Counted from the first letter of the stretch, positions 33,469 through 44,600 are shown. The stretch is 64,000 bases of DNA from Pontibacter pudoricolor (GCF_010092985.1 NZ_CP048106.1:3038001-3102000); one strand, 5' to 3'. Notes: generated by a model not told the origin, from the sequence alone. Made by a program: numbers and translations.

Positions 33469-34431
33469 TTACTTTTTGCGCGAGAAGAACGACTCTACAA
33501 ACTGCTGCTTATCAAACAACTGCAGGTCTTCAATTTTCTCACCCACGCCAATATACTTCACCGGAATCTTGAACTCATCCGAAATACCGATTACTACGCC
33601 GCCTTTAGCTGTGCCATCCAGTTTGGTAATGGCAAGCGCTGTAACATCGGTAGCTTTGGTAAACTCGCGGGCCTGTAGCAAAGCGTTCTGGCCTGTGCTG
33701 CCATCCAATACCAGCAATACTTCGTGCGGAGTATCTTCTGTTATTTTCTGCATTACTCGCTTGATCTTCGAAAGCTCGTTCATCAGACCAACCTTGTTGT
33801 GCAGTCGGCCAGCCGTGTCAATAATCACCACATCCGCACCGATCTCTACGCCTTTCTTCACGGCATCGTAAGCCACCGAAGCAGGGTCAGTATTCATGCC
33901 ATGCGATATAACCGGCACCCCTACACGCTCACCCCAGATAATCAGCTGATCAACGGCAGCGGCACGAAAGGTATCGGCAGCGCCCAGCACTACTTTTTTA
34001 CCGGCCTTGTGGAATTGTGAGGCAAGCTTACCAATCGTTGTAGTTTTACCTACGCCGTTTACGCCTACTACCATAATTACATATGGCTTTATACCTGCAG
34101 GCAAATCAAAGTTAGCTCCGTCTCCGGCTTTGTTTTCTTCCAGCAAGGCAGCAATCTCTTCACGCAGAATGTTGTCCAGCTCCGATGTATTTACATACTT
34201 ATCGCGGGCTACACGCTTCTCAATGCGGTCGATGATCTTTACAGTGGTTTCAACGCCTACATCGGCATGTACCAGAATTTCTTCCAGCTCGTCCAGCACT
34301 TCTACGTCAACAGTAGATTTACCTATAACGGCTTTGCTCAGTTGGCCAAAAAAGCTGTCTTTGGTTTTCTCCAGCCCTTTGTCCAGCGATTCCTTTTTCT
34401 TCTCTTTACTGAAAAAGTCAAAAATTCCCAT
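33469..34431 (-). CDS. ftsY: Signal recognition particle receptor FtsY
   Basis: The GTPase receptor for SRP at the inner membrane. 320 residues: a short basic/acidic N-terminus instead of the long acidic A domain, then the N and G domains. Motifs are GVNGVGKTTTIGKLA (G1), DTFRAAAVDQL, DTAGRLHNK (G3) and TKLDGTAKGG (G4/G5). It lies after DUF4295 and rpmG, the usual Bacteroidota order, but a terminator separates them. Confidence 0.95.
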   Translation of the reverse strand: MGIFDFFSKEKKKESLDKGLEKTKDSFFGQLSKAVIGKSTVDVEVLDELEEILVHADVGVETTVKIIDRIEKRVARDKYVNTSELDNILREEIAALLEENKAGDGANFDLPAGIKPYVIMVVGVNGVGKTTTIGKLASQFHKAGKKVVLGAADTFRAAAVDQLIIWGERVGVPVISHGMNTDPASVAYDAVKKGVEIGADVVIIDTAGRLHNKVGLMNELSKIKRVMQKITEDTPHEVLLVLDGSTGQNALLQAREFTKATDVTALAITKLDGTAKGGVVIGISDEFKIPVKYIGVGEKIEDLQLFDKQQFVESFFSRKK

Positions 34432-34478
34432 GCTGCGTTTTTGTTGGGTAAGCTTTTGCGATGAAACGGTAATATACT

Positions 34479-34504
34479 AAAAAAGTCCCAATGCAGGGAC
34501 TTCT
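34479..34504 (-). terminator. Terminator between DUF4295 and ftsY
   Basis: AAGTCCC pairs with GGGACTT around AATGCA; the A tract 34479-34484 supplies the minus-strand T run. It ends the rpmG-DUF4295 transcript before ftsY. Confidence 0.75.
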
Positions 34505-34539
34505 TCGTGTTATCTATCTAAATAGTAGAGTAGGCTGTA

Positions 34540-34692
34540 TTACTTTGCAAGAACTTCCTGCACTTTATCAACAGGAACCATTTCTTCTTTAAAGCTGTAA
34601 GCACCAGTTTTTGGCGACTTAACGGCTTTGATCACTTTTGCCCAGTCTTTACCTGTGGCGGTCTTTAGGGTTGCAACTACCTTCTTAGCCAT
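34540..34692 (-). CDS. DUF4295 family ribosome-cluster protein
   Basis: A 50-residue protein beginning MAKKVVATLKTATGKDWAK and ending VDKVQEVLAK. This is the DUF4295 family, tiny basic proteins that in Bacteroidota almost always sit between rpmG and ftsY. The role is unknown; a ribosome-associated function is inferred from the location. It starts two bases after the rpmG stop. Confidence 0.9.
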   Translation of the reverse strand: MAKKVVATLKTATGKDWAKVIKAVKSPKTGAYSFKEEMVPVDKVQEVLAK

Positions 34693-34694
34693 GG

Positions 34695-34883
34695 TTATTT
34701 AATTTCTTTATGTACAGTTACTTTTTTCAACACCGGGTTATACTTCTTAAGCTCTAAACGCTCAGCCGTATTCTTTCTGTTTTTGGTAGTGATGTACCTT
34801 GAAGTTCCAGGCATGCCAGAAGTTTTATGCTCTGTGCACTCCATAATAACCTGGATTCTATTACCTTTTGCTTTTTTAGCCAT
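34695..34883 (-). CDS. rpmG: Ribosomal protein bL33
   Basis: 62 residues with the bL33 pattern: [43 protein letters not shown]. Only one Cys remains where zinc-binding bL33 carries four, so this is the zinc-free form. It heads a two-gene unit with DUF4295 and has its own promoter at 34912-34942. Confidence 0.95.
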   Translation of the reverse strand: MAKKAKGNRIQVIMECTEHKTSGMPGTSRYITTKNRKNTAERLELKKYNPVLKKVTVHKEIK

Positions 34884-34911
34884 CTCTCTAGTAATTTTTT
34901 ATTTGGGACTG

Positions 34912-34942
34912 CAAATATAGGGTCTTAAATTCTTAACTACAA
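34912..34942 (-). promoter_or_regulatory. rpmG promoter
   Basis: On the minus strand: TTG (34942-34940), 20 bases, TATATTTG (34919-34912). This is a full consensus match, 28 bases before the rpmG start. It indicates that rpmG is transcribed separately from rpmB. Confidence 0.75.
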
Positions 34943-35028
34943 ACAAACTATAAATTTTCTTCCAAAGTTCAGCCTTAGAAGGCAAAACTATAGTTTAAAA
35001 TGCCCTAAAACACGGTTTATAGTTCAAT

Positions 35029-36438
35029 TTACCTGATTTCCGGCAGCTTAAAATCATCAAGCGCGCTGGGCTGTGCCATCATTTTTTCGATATCAGCGAC
35101 GGTGCGCGGTGCCAGTTTAGACAGGTTTTCCCAGCCTTTCTCCGTGATCAGGATATCGTCTTCAATGCGGATACCTATCCCCCACCACTTCTTATCACAC
35201 GGGCTGCCTTCCGGTATATAAATCCCCGGCTCTACCGTCACCACCGAATTTGGTTTGAACGGGCCGTACGTGCCGGGATCGTGCACATCCAGGCCAATAT
35301 AATGCGTGGCACCATGCGGAAAATAACGGCGCACTTCGGATTTGTTCTTTATGATGCCCAGCTTTATGAGTCCCTCTGCAATAACTTCCTGGGCGGCCTG
35401 TGTTGGCGCCGAAAACTGGCTCCCTACTTTACACTGCTCAATACCGGCGTCCTGTGCTTTTAACACCAGCTCATATATAATTTTCTGTTCCGGAGAGAAT
35501 TTACCGTTGGCAGGTATCGTGCGGGTTACGTCAGCGGTGTAGCCTTTATACTCCGCTCCCACATCCATCAGCACCAGTTCGTTGTTGCCTATAGCTGGCT
35601 TGGCGCTTTCGATGTAATGCAGCACACAACCGTTATTGCCGGCTCCAACTATAGACGGATACCCGACAAAGTGCGCCCCATACTTGTTATGCACAAATTC
35701 ATGCAGGCCCTGCACTTCCAGCTCCGACATATTCGGCTGCATGGCTTTCATCACTTCTACCTGTCCCATTGCCGAAATAGCGACAGCTTTGCGTAACAGG
35801 TTAATTTCTTCCGGTGTCTTTTGCTCACGCATCTGCCCCATTACCATCTCCAACGCTTTTGCATCGGTAGTCAGGTTTTTGGCTTTAAACTGTTCCAACA
35901 AACTATACAGGTCAGCGTTATCGCGCTTATCGTCGCGCACATCAGTTGGCAACGGTTTGATATAGGCTTTCTGCAGGTCTTTATTGAACTGGAACTTCTG
36001 GTAGGCTGTGTTGGGTTGGGTGGCAATGCCAAGCGCTGCGGAAGCACCTTCTACGCCCAGGCGTTTACCATTCCATTGTTCGGCGCGCGGGTCGTTGGGC
36101 TGCACAAACAGCAGATCCTGCACCTGTTTACCATCTATAGTTTGCGGCTCGGCATACACTATAAGCACCGCGTTTGGCTCGGTGTAACCGGTCAGGTAAT
36201 AGAAATCAGGGTCCTGATGATAGTAGTAATCTACATCATTGGAGCGGTTACGAACGGGCGCGGCAAAAAAGACGGCAACGGAGCGAGCTGGTAACTGCTT
36301 ACGCAATTGCTCTCTCCGTTGCCGGTGAAATTCTTTATCTAATGTATCAGATGGCTTGTCCGGTAATACACGCGACTGTGCCGTGACAGCTGTTATAGTT
36401 GCCCAAACCAGCAGCACGCATAGCCGGAAGGCGGCCAT
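35029..36438 (-). CDS. Exported Xaa-Pro aminopeptidase (M24B)
   Basis: 469 residues with a signal peptide to about residue 20. There is an aminopeptidase-P N-terminal domain (about 35-180, with DVDYYYHQDPDFYYLTGY) and an M24 pita-bread domain. Metal ligands appear in MDVGAEYKGYTADVTRT (two Asp), FPHGATHYIGLDVHD (His), VEPGIYIPEG (Glu) and RIEDDILITE (Glu). It would remove N-terminal residues before proline from peptides in the periplasm. Its start overlaps the rpmB stop by one base (TAATG), so it depends on rpmB translation. Confidence 0.92.
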   Translation of the reverse strand: MAAFRLCVLLVWATITAVTAQSRVLPDKPSDTLDKEFHRQRREQLRKQLPARSVAVFFAAPVRNRSNDVDYYYHQDPDFYYLTGYTEPNAVLIVYAEPQTIDGKQVQDLLFVQPNDPRAEQWNGKRLGVEGASAALGIATQPNTAYQKFQFNKDLQKAYIKPLPTDVRDDKRDNADLYSLLEQFKAKNLTTDAKALEMVMGQMREQKTPEEINLLRKAVAISAMGQVEVMKAMQPNMSELEVQGLHEFVHNKYGAHFVGYPSIVGAGNNGCVLHYIESAKPAIGNNELVLMDVGAEYKGYTADVTRTIPANGKFSPEQKIIYELVLKAQDAGIEQCKVGSQFSAPTQAAQEVIAEGLIKLGIIKNKSEVRRYFPHGATHYIGLDVHDPGTYGPFKPNSVVTVEPGIYIPEGSPCDKKWWGIGIRIEDDILITEKGWENLSKLAPRTVADIEKMMAQPSALDDFKLPEIR

Positions 36439-36677
36439 TAGTACAGGATATAGCCTTGCTCTACTGCTTTGTTAAGAACAGCAGTGATACCATTCTTGTT
36501 GATAGTTCTTAAAGCTGAAGTAGAAACTTTCAGTGTGATCCATGCATCCTCTTCAGGGATGTAGAAACGCTTCTTCTGAAGGTTTGGATAAAATCTACGC
36601 TTCGTTTTATTGTTAGCGTGTGATACGTTATTTCCTACTTGAGGTCTTTTACCGGTTAGGTCGCAAACTCGTGCCAT
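36438..36677 (-). CDS. rpmB: Ribosomal protein bL28
   Basis: 79 residues with the bL28 pattern: [33 protein letters not shown] begins the protein, and [17 protein letters not shown] follows. The length is normal. In most Bacteroidota rpmB is directly followed by rpmG; here the exported aminopeptidase gene lies between them, fused to rpmB by a TAATG overlap. Confidence 0.95.
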   Translation of the reverse strand: MARVCDLTGKRPQVGNNVSHANNKTKRRFYPNLQKKRFYIPEEDAWITLKVSTSALRTINKNGITAVLNKAVEQGYILY

Positions 36678-36904
36678 CTTGTATTATCTTCTAAATTATT
36701 TCAATAGGGGTGCAAATATCAGCAAAATGATACACAATGTCAAAGTCATGGCAGATATTTTTATTGAATCAGCCTTTAAAAGCTTCTAAGCTACTTTTCA
36801 GCTATCTGTTCATTCATTTCAATTTGCTTCTGATAGCTGCAACTGTCTACAAAACTAGTATTTTAAGTTGTTATTTTAAGTGAGCATGTAGTTATGAATT
36901 GCAT

Positions 36905-37405
36905 TGTTTTGTCATCACGAGTGTCAGCCGAGGGGTTGTAATTGTTTTATAGTTTCCTTTATTGTCATTTCGAACAGCGTGAGGAATCTGGGTTATATAG
37001 TTATAGTCTCTACTACCTGAACCTAGCCTTTTCTTTTATAGCTGCATCTAATCCTTGGAGCTCTACTTACCTATCGTTCTATAGTTGGCTTTGGTGCCCT
37101 CACGGCCGGGAGGCCTCGTCTTCAGGCATCGCGCTGCTGCTTTCTTGCTACCCTTGTACCTCGGGTTGCCTATCGGCACCGCAACAAAGCAAAGGCGCTC
37201 AACCCAAAGACTGTGATCTTTCGATAGCTATAGTTGCTATAGTTAAGTGATAAGCTATAGTTGCATCGTTTTACCGTGGCTATAGTTTCGTAGGGACAGG
37301 TAAACCTGTCCTGTGCGTGGTCTGTAACTATAGAACAATTCATCTAACTATAGCAACAGCCGAAAATTCCCCTCTTGGGAGGGGCAGGGGTGGGTTAAAA
37401 CCACA
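36905..37405. repeat. Long composite non-coding repeat, copy B (inverted)
   Basis: This contains, in reverse orientation to copies A and C, the GGTGCCCTCACGGCCGGGAG block (37091-37110), the block with GCGCTCAACCCAAAGACTG (37196-37214) and the CCCCTCTTGGGAGGGGCAGG unit (37370-37389). It also has a half copy of the TGTCATTTCGAACAGCG palindrome (36963-36979) and many TATAGTT words. The open frame on the plus strand (36942-37250) matches frames in the other copies and is not a gene. The rest of the 36678-37414 spacer is AT-rich and shows no gene. Confidence 0.7.
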
Positions 37406-37414
37406 ACTATAAAA

Positions 37415-38287
37415 CTATAACACCGCAGCTTTCCTTATCTTCATTCCCACACTCACAGCATCAGCAAGTAACGCTACTAAACTCCGGACATTACTACCAT
37501 TCTCATCTTTTACAGCCGAAAACTCTGTCACTTCCATAGCTATAGTGCGAGGGTCGGCTACAAGGCTGGTCAATAATTCGCGGACTTCAGCTATAGTTAA
37601 CCCGGTTTCGCTAGGTGCGTAGGCAGCTGGCATTTCGTCTCTGCCAACACTATCCACATCAAAATGGATCAGGATCCTGCCATCTTCCGGAATGCTCGAA
37701 AGTACAGCAGCTATAGTTTCTTGCAGATTAATGCGAAGTTGCTCTAGGGTTATAGTTTGAATGCCGTACGGTTCGGAAGGCGGATTCTGACAGGCAAGAA
37801 CAGTTATTTGCTCCGGGTTTATAGTTGCAGGCTTTTGCCACAATAGGTTCTCGTTCGTTAAAAACCACAGGCCCATTGCCGCCGCACCTACACAAACATT
37901 CGGGTCAGGCTTTACTACATCCACATGTGCATCTATCACCAGCACGTATAGTTTATCACCGTATAGTTTTGTTAGATGATCTGCTACACCGACAACTATA
38001 CTACAGTCACCGCCCAGCAATAGGTTAAACTTTTCAGGATCGAACCACTTACTGCCTTGCTCCACTATAGTTTCCCAGACCATCCGCGGAGAGGGCCAGT
38101 TACGCACCGGAGCCGTGTTATGCCTTGGCAGGTAAGCCGGCAACGCCAAGTCTCCAAAATCAGAGACTTCAATACCTGACTTTTCTATCGTTTCTTTCAA
38201 GCCATGTTTGCGCAAAGCTGCCGGGGTTTCATCGGTTCCGGGGTGAAGAGCGCCGGCAAAAGTGGGCACACCAATGAGTTGGATCAT
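37415..38287 (-). CDS. Arginase-family ureohydrolase
   Basis: 290 residues of the arginase/agmatinase/formimidoylglutamase fold. The manganese motifs read LLGGDCSIVVG (Cys where arginase usually has the His ligand), VIDAHVDV and HFDVDSVGRDE; a late Glu lies in MEVTEFSAV. The start MIQLIGVPTFAGALHPG is normal. An arginase role is supported by the ornithine aminotransferase gene 750 bases away, but the substrate cannot be fixed from motifs alone. It is oriented opposite to rocD. Confidence 0.8.
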   Translation of the reverse strand: MIQLIGVPTFAGALHPGTDETPAALRKHGLKETIEKSGIEVSDFGDLALPAYLPRHNTAPVRNWPSPRMVWETIVEQGSKWFDPEKFNLLLGGDCSIVVGVADHLTKLYGDKLYVLVIDAHVDVVKPDPNVCVGAAAMGLWFLTNENLLWQKPATINPEQITVLACQNPPSEPYGIQTITLEQLRINLQETIAAVLSSIPEDGRILIHFDVDSVGRDEMPAAYAPSETGLTIAEVRELLTSLVADPRTIAMEVTEFSAVKDENGSNVRSLVALLADAVSVGMKIRKAAVL

Positions 38288-38302
38288 AGTTTTACAGGAT
38301 AT

Positions 38303-38482
<180 letters not shown>

Positions 38483-38614
38483 TCACTTATGTATTGCTTA
38501 CAAATATCTGTAAATATGATGCGTTAGCCAAAAAAACAGGTTCAGCGCACTCCCAATACGCTTACAAGCGTTATGCTATTGTATAGTTCTGTTTCCTCTT
38601 CAATACATCAGCCC

Positions 38615-38923
38615 ATGCCTACCTACCAAACGCTTTCCGATGCTGTTAGAGATATGCGGGCCCGAGGCTTTGTAAACACCTTTACCATACAACAGCGCCA
38701 GCTATTCTGCTCCGAGCTTTCTATTCCTGTCTCTCCTGCCCAACTTACGTTACTGGAGCAGCACCATGTAAAGGCACATGACACAACAGGCCACCGGGAG
38801 ATTTATGGCTTCAGAACGATGGATAACAAGCTGGGCATTATGACAGACACCTACGCAGAATATGCTCCCGAAGAGTTTGAAGCTATAGTTGGCCGTTACC
38901 TGAGGCAGGCACCTCGAGCATAA
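38615..38923 (+). CDS. Conserved small protein (often mislabelled PRPP synthetase in Bacteroidota)
   Basis: 102 residues from ATG 38615 (MPTYQTLSDAVRDMRARGF); an ATG at 38573 would add 14 unlikely residues. The pattern YxTLSDAVxDLxxRGF, then REIYGFRTMDNKLGIMTDTYAEYAPEE, belongs to a short Bacteroidota family that is sometimes annotated as phosphoribosylpyrophosphate synthetase. It is far too short for that enzyme. Function unknown. Confidence 0.65.
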   Translation: MPTYQTLSDAVRDMRARGFVNTFTIQQRQLFCSELSIPVSPAQLTLLEQHHVKAHDTTGHREIYGFRTMDNKLGIMTDTYAEYAPEEFEAIVGRYLRQAPRA

Positions 38924-39043
38924 ATATCGTAGTTTTAATTCAGGGCGGGTTTTGCTACATTTACAACAATAAACTTTTTTTTATGTAAAAGTATAACGGC
39001 AAAGGTATACCCGCGCCCGAACAAGAGCTTACCTTATAAAACT

Positions 39044-40285
39044 ATGAACACACATACCATTTCATCGAGCCAGGAAGCCATAGACATCGAGCATAAATAT
39101 GGCGCTCACAACTACCATCCGCTACCCGTTGTACTTACCCGCGGCGAAGGCGTGCACCTCTGGGACGTAGAAGGCAAACATTACTACGATTTCCTGTCGG
39201 CATACAGCGCCGTAAACCAGGGTCACTGCCACCCGCGCATCATAAACGCACTTACCGAGCAGGCGCAGCAGCTTACACTTACCTCCAGGGCGTTTTATAA
39301 CGATAAGCTGGGCATCGCTGAAAAGCATATCTGTGAGTATTTCGGCTATGACAAGTCTTTGTACATGAACTCAGGTGCCGAGGCCGTAGAAACCGCTATA
39401 AAACTGGCGCGCAAGTGGGGCTACACTAAAAAAGGACTGGCACCAAATTCGGCTGAAATTATAGTGGTAGAGCACAACTTCCATGGCCGCACCACCGGCA
39501 TTATCTCCTTCTCAACCGATCCGGACTCTACCAAAGGGTTCGGGCCATACATGCCAGGCTACAAAGTAATTCCTTATAACGATGTCGATGCACTGGAACT
39601 GGCCCTGAAAGAGAACCCGAACGTTTGCGGTTTCCTGGTAGAGCCAATTCAGGGTGAAGCAGGTGTTATGGTTCCGGATGAAGGTTATTTGGCTAAATGC
39701 CATGCGCTTTGCAAAGAGTATAATGTGCTGTTTATGGCTGACGAGATACAGACAGGCATTGGCCGCACCGGTAAATTACTGGCCACTTATTATGATGATG
39801 TAAAAGCCGATATCCTGATACTTGGTAAAGCTTTATCGGGTGGTGTGCTGCCGGTTTCGTGTGTGCTGGCGAATGATGATATCATGCTTTGCATAAACCC
39901 GGGCGAACATGGCTCTACATTTGGGGGTAACCCGCTGGCTGCAGCTGTTGCGATGGCAGCCCTGGATGTAATTAAAGACGAAAACCTGACTGAAAACGCA
40001 CACAACCTAGGCCACATCTTCAGGGAGCGCATGGAACAGATAAAAATGGAACGCCCCGAACTGGTAACTACTGTTCGTGGTCGTGGCCTTTTAAATGCGA
40101 TCATAATTGAACCAACTGTTGACGGGCGCACCGCCTGGGATGTTTGTGTATTGCTAATGGAGAAAGGCCTGCTGGCCAAACCAACACACGGCGACATTAT
40201 CCGCTTTGCACCGCCACTGGTTATTACCGAAGAGCAATTGCACGAGTGCTGCGATATTATTGAATCGGTACTGATGAGTTTCTAA
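39044..40285 (+). CDS. rocD: Ornithine aminotransferase
   Basis: A PLP enzyme converting ornithine and 2-oxoglutarate to glutamate-5-semialdehyde and glutamate. The 413-residue protein follows class III aminotransferases. It shows [59 protein letters not shown] and the PLP lysine Lys262 in [10 protein letters not shown]. With the nearby arginase-family enzyme it would form an arginine/ornithine breakdown route. It ends with a strong terminator whose stem contains the AACTATA word. Confidence 0.92.
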   Translation: MNTHTISSSQEAIDIEHKYGAHNYHPLPVVLTRGEGVHLWDVEGKHYYDFLSAYSAVNQGHCHPRIINALTEQAQQLTLTSRAFYNDKLGIAEKHICEYFGYDKSLYMNSGAEAVETAIKLARKWGYTKKGLAPNSAEIIVVEHNFHGRTTGIISFSTDPDSTKGFGPYMPGYKVIPYNDVDALELALKENPNVCGFLVEPIQGEAGVMVPDEGYLAKCHALCKEYNVLFMADEIQTGIGRTGKLLATYYDDVKADILILGKALSGGVLPVSCVLANDDIMLCINPGEHGSTFGGNPLAAAVAMAALDVIKDENLTENAHNLGHIFRERMEQIKMERPELVTTVRGRGLLNAIIIEPTVDGRTAWDVCVLLMEKGLLAKPTHGDIIRFAPPLVITEEQLHECCDIIESVLMSF

Positions 40286-40306
40286 GCAACTATAGCTTGC
40301 CCATAT

Positions 40307-40346
40307 AAACTATAAAAGCGACGCTACGGTGTCGCTTTTATAGTTT
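40307..40346 (+). terminator. rocD terminator with AACTATA in its stem
   Basis: A perfect 16-bp stem, AAACTATAAAAGCGAC with GTCGCTTTTATAGTTT, around an eight-base loop. The outer 7 bp of the stem are the genome-wide word itself. Confidence 0.85.
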
Positions 40347-40429
40347 AAAACAATCGCCTGCCGCTTCCTGTTTTTGTACTGCAGCAGGATTTCACCAGTT
40401 TATCAATTCAACAATCAACAATAAAACCG

Positions 40430-40437
40430 TACCTTTG
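40430..40437 (+). promoter_or_regulatory. -7 promoter box of hemB
   Basis: TACCTTTG, a full TAnnTTTG match, 45 bases before the hemB ATG. The -33 TTG is not evident. Confidence 0.55.
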
Positions 40438-40481
40438 CACCACATTGATTTACACGCTTTTTATATTTATTTAATATAGAT

Positions 40482-41456
40482 ATGATAACCAGAAGACCAC
40501 GACGTAACCGTCAGAGCGAAGTTATCCGAAACATGGTAGAAGAGACTACCCTGGGTTTGAACGACTTCATTTTCCCGCTTTTTATTATTGAAGGCCAGAA
40601 TAAGAAAATAGAGATCAGCTCTATGCCTAGCATTAACCGCTTCTCCATCGATACCCTTTTAGAAGAAGTGAACAGCTGCGTAGAGCTGGGCGTAAAAGCT
40701 TTTGCCCCGTTTGCCAGCATACCAGAACAGCTGAAAGATAAAATGGCCTCTGAAAGCCACAACCCGGACGGCCTTTTCCCGAGAGCGATACGCGAGATAA
40801 AGAAGAATTTCCCGGATGTAGTGCTGATGACCGACGTAGCCCTGGACCCTTATAGTTCGGATGGACATGACGGTATAGTTGAGAACGGAGAAATACTGAA
40901 CGATGAAACACTGGAAGTATTAGGCAAAATGGCCTTAGTACAGGCACAGGCCGGTGCCGATATAGTTGGCCCTTCGGATATGATGGATGGCCGTGTTGGC
41001 TATATCCGTAACGTGTTGGATGAGAACGGTTACCACAAGGTAGGCATTATGAGCTATACAGCCAAGTATGCCAGTTCGTTCTACGGCCCGTTCCGCGATG
41101 CCCTGGACTCAGCCCCTAAAAAAGGCGACAAAAAAACTTACCAGATGAACTTTGCCAACAGCCGCGAAGCCCTGATCGAAGCCGAACTGGACACACAGGA
41201 AGGCGCAGACTTCCTGATGGTGAAACCAGCTTTAGCTTACCTGGACATTATTAAACTGCTCCGTGAGAACTCGCATCTGCCCATTGCAGCTTATAATATC
41301 AGCGGTGAATATGCCATGGTAAAAGCTGCTGCCCAGAATGGTTGGATAGATGGTGAAAAAGCAATGGTAGAAGTACTGACAAGTATAAAACGCGCCGGAG
41401 CCGACATTATTCTTACCTATTTTGCCAAAGAATACGCCCAGTTCATCCGCAGATAA
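40482..41456 (+). CDS. hemB: Porphobilinogen synthase (delta-aminolevulinic acid dehydratase)
   Basis: Condenses two 5-aminolevulinate to porphobilinogen in heme synthesis. In the 324-residue protein the Schiff-base lysines are Lys195 (SYTAKYASSFYGPFRDA) and Lys248 (MVKPALAYLD). The active-site loop reads ALDPYSSDGHDG, without the three Cys of the zinc type, so it belongs to the Mg-dependent group. The N-terminus RRPRRNRQSEVIRNMV is normal. Confidence 0.95.
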   Translation: MITRRPRRNRQSEVIRNMVEETTLGLNDFIFPLFIIEGQNKKIEISSMPSINRFSIDTLLEEVNSCVELGVKAFAPFASIPEQLKDKMASESHNPDGLFPRAIREIKKNFPDVVLMTDVALDPYSSDGHDGIVENGEILNDETLEVLGKMALVQAQAGADIVGPSDMMDGRVGYIRNVLDENGYHKVGIMSYTAKYASSFYGPFRDALDSAPKKGDKKTYQMNFANSREALIEAELDTQEGADFLMVKPALAYLDIIKLLRENSHLPIAAYNISGEYAMVKAAAQNGWIDGEKAMVEVLTSIKRAGADIILTYFAKEYAQFIRR

Positions 41457-41474
41457 AACTAACCAACTATAATT

Positions 41475-41509
41475 TAAAAAAGCACCGGCTCCTACCGGTG
41501 CTTTTTTTG
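41475..41509 (+). terminator. hemB terminator
   Basis: AAAAAGCACCGG pairs with CCGGTGCTTTTT, followed by more T. Confidence 0.85.
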
Positions 41510-41637
41510 TTTATGGCACTATTTAACTCAATGTTTCTGAAACCATTTTAAAAACATATGATGTATGGAACGACTTTGGCTTTTTCAAGCTTTTATAGTA
41601 ACTTCAAGGCAATTATGACTATAATTTTTACCATTTC

Positions 41638-44600
41638 ATGAGAAGATTAGGCTATTGGATCGCAGCTATCATCTTAACTACGACCACTTCGGCAATTGCT
41701 CAACGTGCAGAAGTGCCCACTAATAAGCAAGAACTTACAAAATTTGCATCAGCGGCTGCAAAAGATTATAAAGCCAATAGAGCTAAAGCGCTAGAATTAG
41801 CTAAGCAGAACAGCTGGATAATAGAGAAGACTTATTCTGATGGCCGTCATATTTCTTTGCAGGGACTTGATTCAAAAGGAATGCCTATCTATTATATTAC
41901 CTATAACAACACACGTGCGGCTGCTACAGTTGGTACTGATCAACTCTGGGCAGGGGGCTCTCTCGGCCTTGCGCTTAGTGGTGCAAATAGTATTGTATCT
42001 GAAAGGCTAGGTGTATGGGATGGTGGACGTGTGCGCGAAACACACCAGGAACTTTCAGGGCGTGTGCAGCAAAGGGATAATGCCACTCAAGTTTCAGATC
42101 ATGCTACTCACGTTGCCGGTACAATGATAGCTTCGGGCGTGAGCCCCCTTGCTAAAGGTATGGCATTCGGTACGAAAAAGCTGCAGGCTTATGATTTTAA
42201 TAATGATGTGTCAGAAATGGCCACTGCAGCAAAAGATTTACAATTACTTGTTTCCAATCACTCTTATGGTAGCCTTAGTGGCTGGCGGTATAACCCTGAC
42301 AGAAAAGGCACAACAACAGATCCTTATTGGGAATGGTGGGGTGACTCAGAGATTAACAGCTCCGAAGACTATAAATTTGGTTACTATGATAAGGCGGCAT
42401 CTGAGTGGGATAAAATTGCTTTTAATGCGCCTTATTATCTGATCGTTAAATCTTCAGGAAATAACCGTGGCGAAACAGGCCCAAGCCAGGGACAACCATA
42501 TTATCGCAGAAACAAGAATGGTAATTTCGACTTGGTAGCTAGCAGAAACAATATAAGCAGCAACGATGGCTTTGATATTATCTCGACTTATGGCAACGCA
42601 AAAAATATACTTACAGTTGGGGCGGTAAAACCCATTTCTTATGGTTACTCTAAACCGGAAGATGTAGCTATATCCTCTTTCAGCAGTTACGGCCCTACTG
42701 ATGATGGACGTATTAAACCTGATATTGTTGGTAATGGTGTAGATCTTCTTTCTGCTTCAGGTAGCGGTAACAGATCATACGAGATCATGAGCGGCACCTC
42801 TATGTCCTCCCCGAATATTGCCGGTTCAATACTGCTACTTCAAGAGCATTATGCTAATGTAAAGTCCGGAAACCTGATGCGTGCAGCTACACTCAAAGGA
42901 TTAATTATACATACAGCGGATGAAGCTGGTCCTAAGCCTGGCCCGGACTACATTTATGGCTGGGGACTCCTTAACAATGTAAAGGCTGCTAATACGATAA
43001 CAAATACTAATAACACTAATATAATTGAGGAGCGAAACCTGGAACAGGGGCAAGTCCAGACGCTTCAAGTTATTGCTTCAGGTTCTGGGCCTGTTGTAGC
43101 TACTATCTCTTGGACAGACCCAGAAGCTACACCTATTCAGGTAGGCTCAGCTGTATTCAATAACAGAACACCACGCCTTGTAAACGACCTAGATATACGT
43201 ATCACAAATTCAGGCAATGAGTATATGCCTTGGAAGTTGGATCCTAGCGCTCCATCTAAGGAAGCAACCACTGGAGACAACATTTTAGATAACGTTGAAA
43301 AGATCCTGATTCAGGATGCCATTCCTGGCGAAACTTATACTATAAAAGTAAGTCATAAAGGCACATTGGTAAACAAAGCCCAGCAGTTCTCGCTAATAGT
43401 AAGCGGTGTTGGTGGAAGAACTTACTGCACCAGCACACCTTCAGTAGATTCTGGTTCTAGAATTGACAACATTGTTTTTGGGCAGTTTACCCTTACCATG
43501 CCCGCCGGCTGTAGCGGTTATAACGACTTTAGAAACAAACTTTTAACTATAGAAGCAGGTCAGACTAAAAACATGACTCTTTCACTAGGGACATGCAGCG
43601 ACAATGCTTCAAAAGCTTTAAAAGTATTTGTAGACTGGAATCAGGATGGCGATTTCAATGATGTAAAGGAAGAAGTTGCAACGTCTGATTTAATTGCAAA
43701 CGCGGAAAATATTTCGTTAGCTATAACTGCACCAGCTGTGCTGCCTAAAGGTGGAAGGACTTTATTAAGGGTAGTACTACAAGAAGTTGCACAAACGTCT
43801 GAAATAACAAGCTGCGGAACTTACGGTAAGGGCGAAACACAGGATTATCTAATTCAGTTTATGCAGCCACAAACAGATGTTGCTCTTACAGCTGTTGCTC
43901 CAGTTGGCCCTAATCTATGTGTTGCCTCTACCCAGACTGTAAAGGTTAAGCTACGCAACCTTGGCGCAGGCACACAAAACAACCTGCCAGTCACAGTTAT
44001 AGTTAAGAAAAACGGCATCAACTTCACGCAGCTTACTGGAATCTTTAAGGGTACTATATCAACAGGGAGAGAGGTAGAGTTTAGTTTGGATGGTAGTTTT
44101 AAAACCGAAGCGGGCGCTACGTATGAATTAATAGCTACATCATCGTTAGACGGCGATGTAGTAACCGGCAACAACAATGCATCTACCTCATTTACTGTTA
44201 ATAACTTATCACCTGCTCCCATTGCCGCTATTAGCCGTTGCGGGGCAGATCAGGATTATTCATTAACAGCAGAAGGTAATGGTGTAGTTTATTGGTATAC
44301 TTCTGCTGATGCCACTACACCTGTTGCTGTAGGAAAGAGCATCAACCTGGAAGCAAAAAAACTAACAACCAACACCTTATACGCTGGCGTAAATGATTTA
44401 AGCGCGTCTGTAGGGCCTGCTACAAAGGCTGTACTCTCTACTGGCGACTATGGTCAGTTTACGCCTGAAGTACTGATCTCAACCAAAGCCCCAGTTGTTC
44501 TAGAAAGTGCCCGGTTATATATAGGTCATGGCGGGAAAATCACTTTTACCTTATTTAACTCTACTGGCCAACCTGTAACTTTTAAAACGATTGATGTAGT

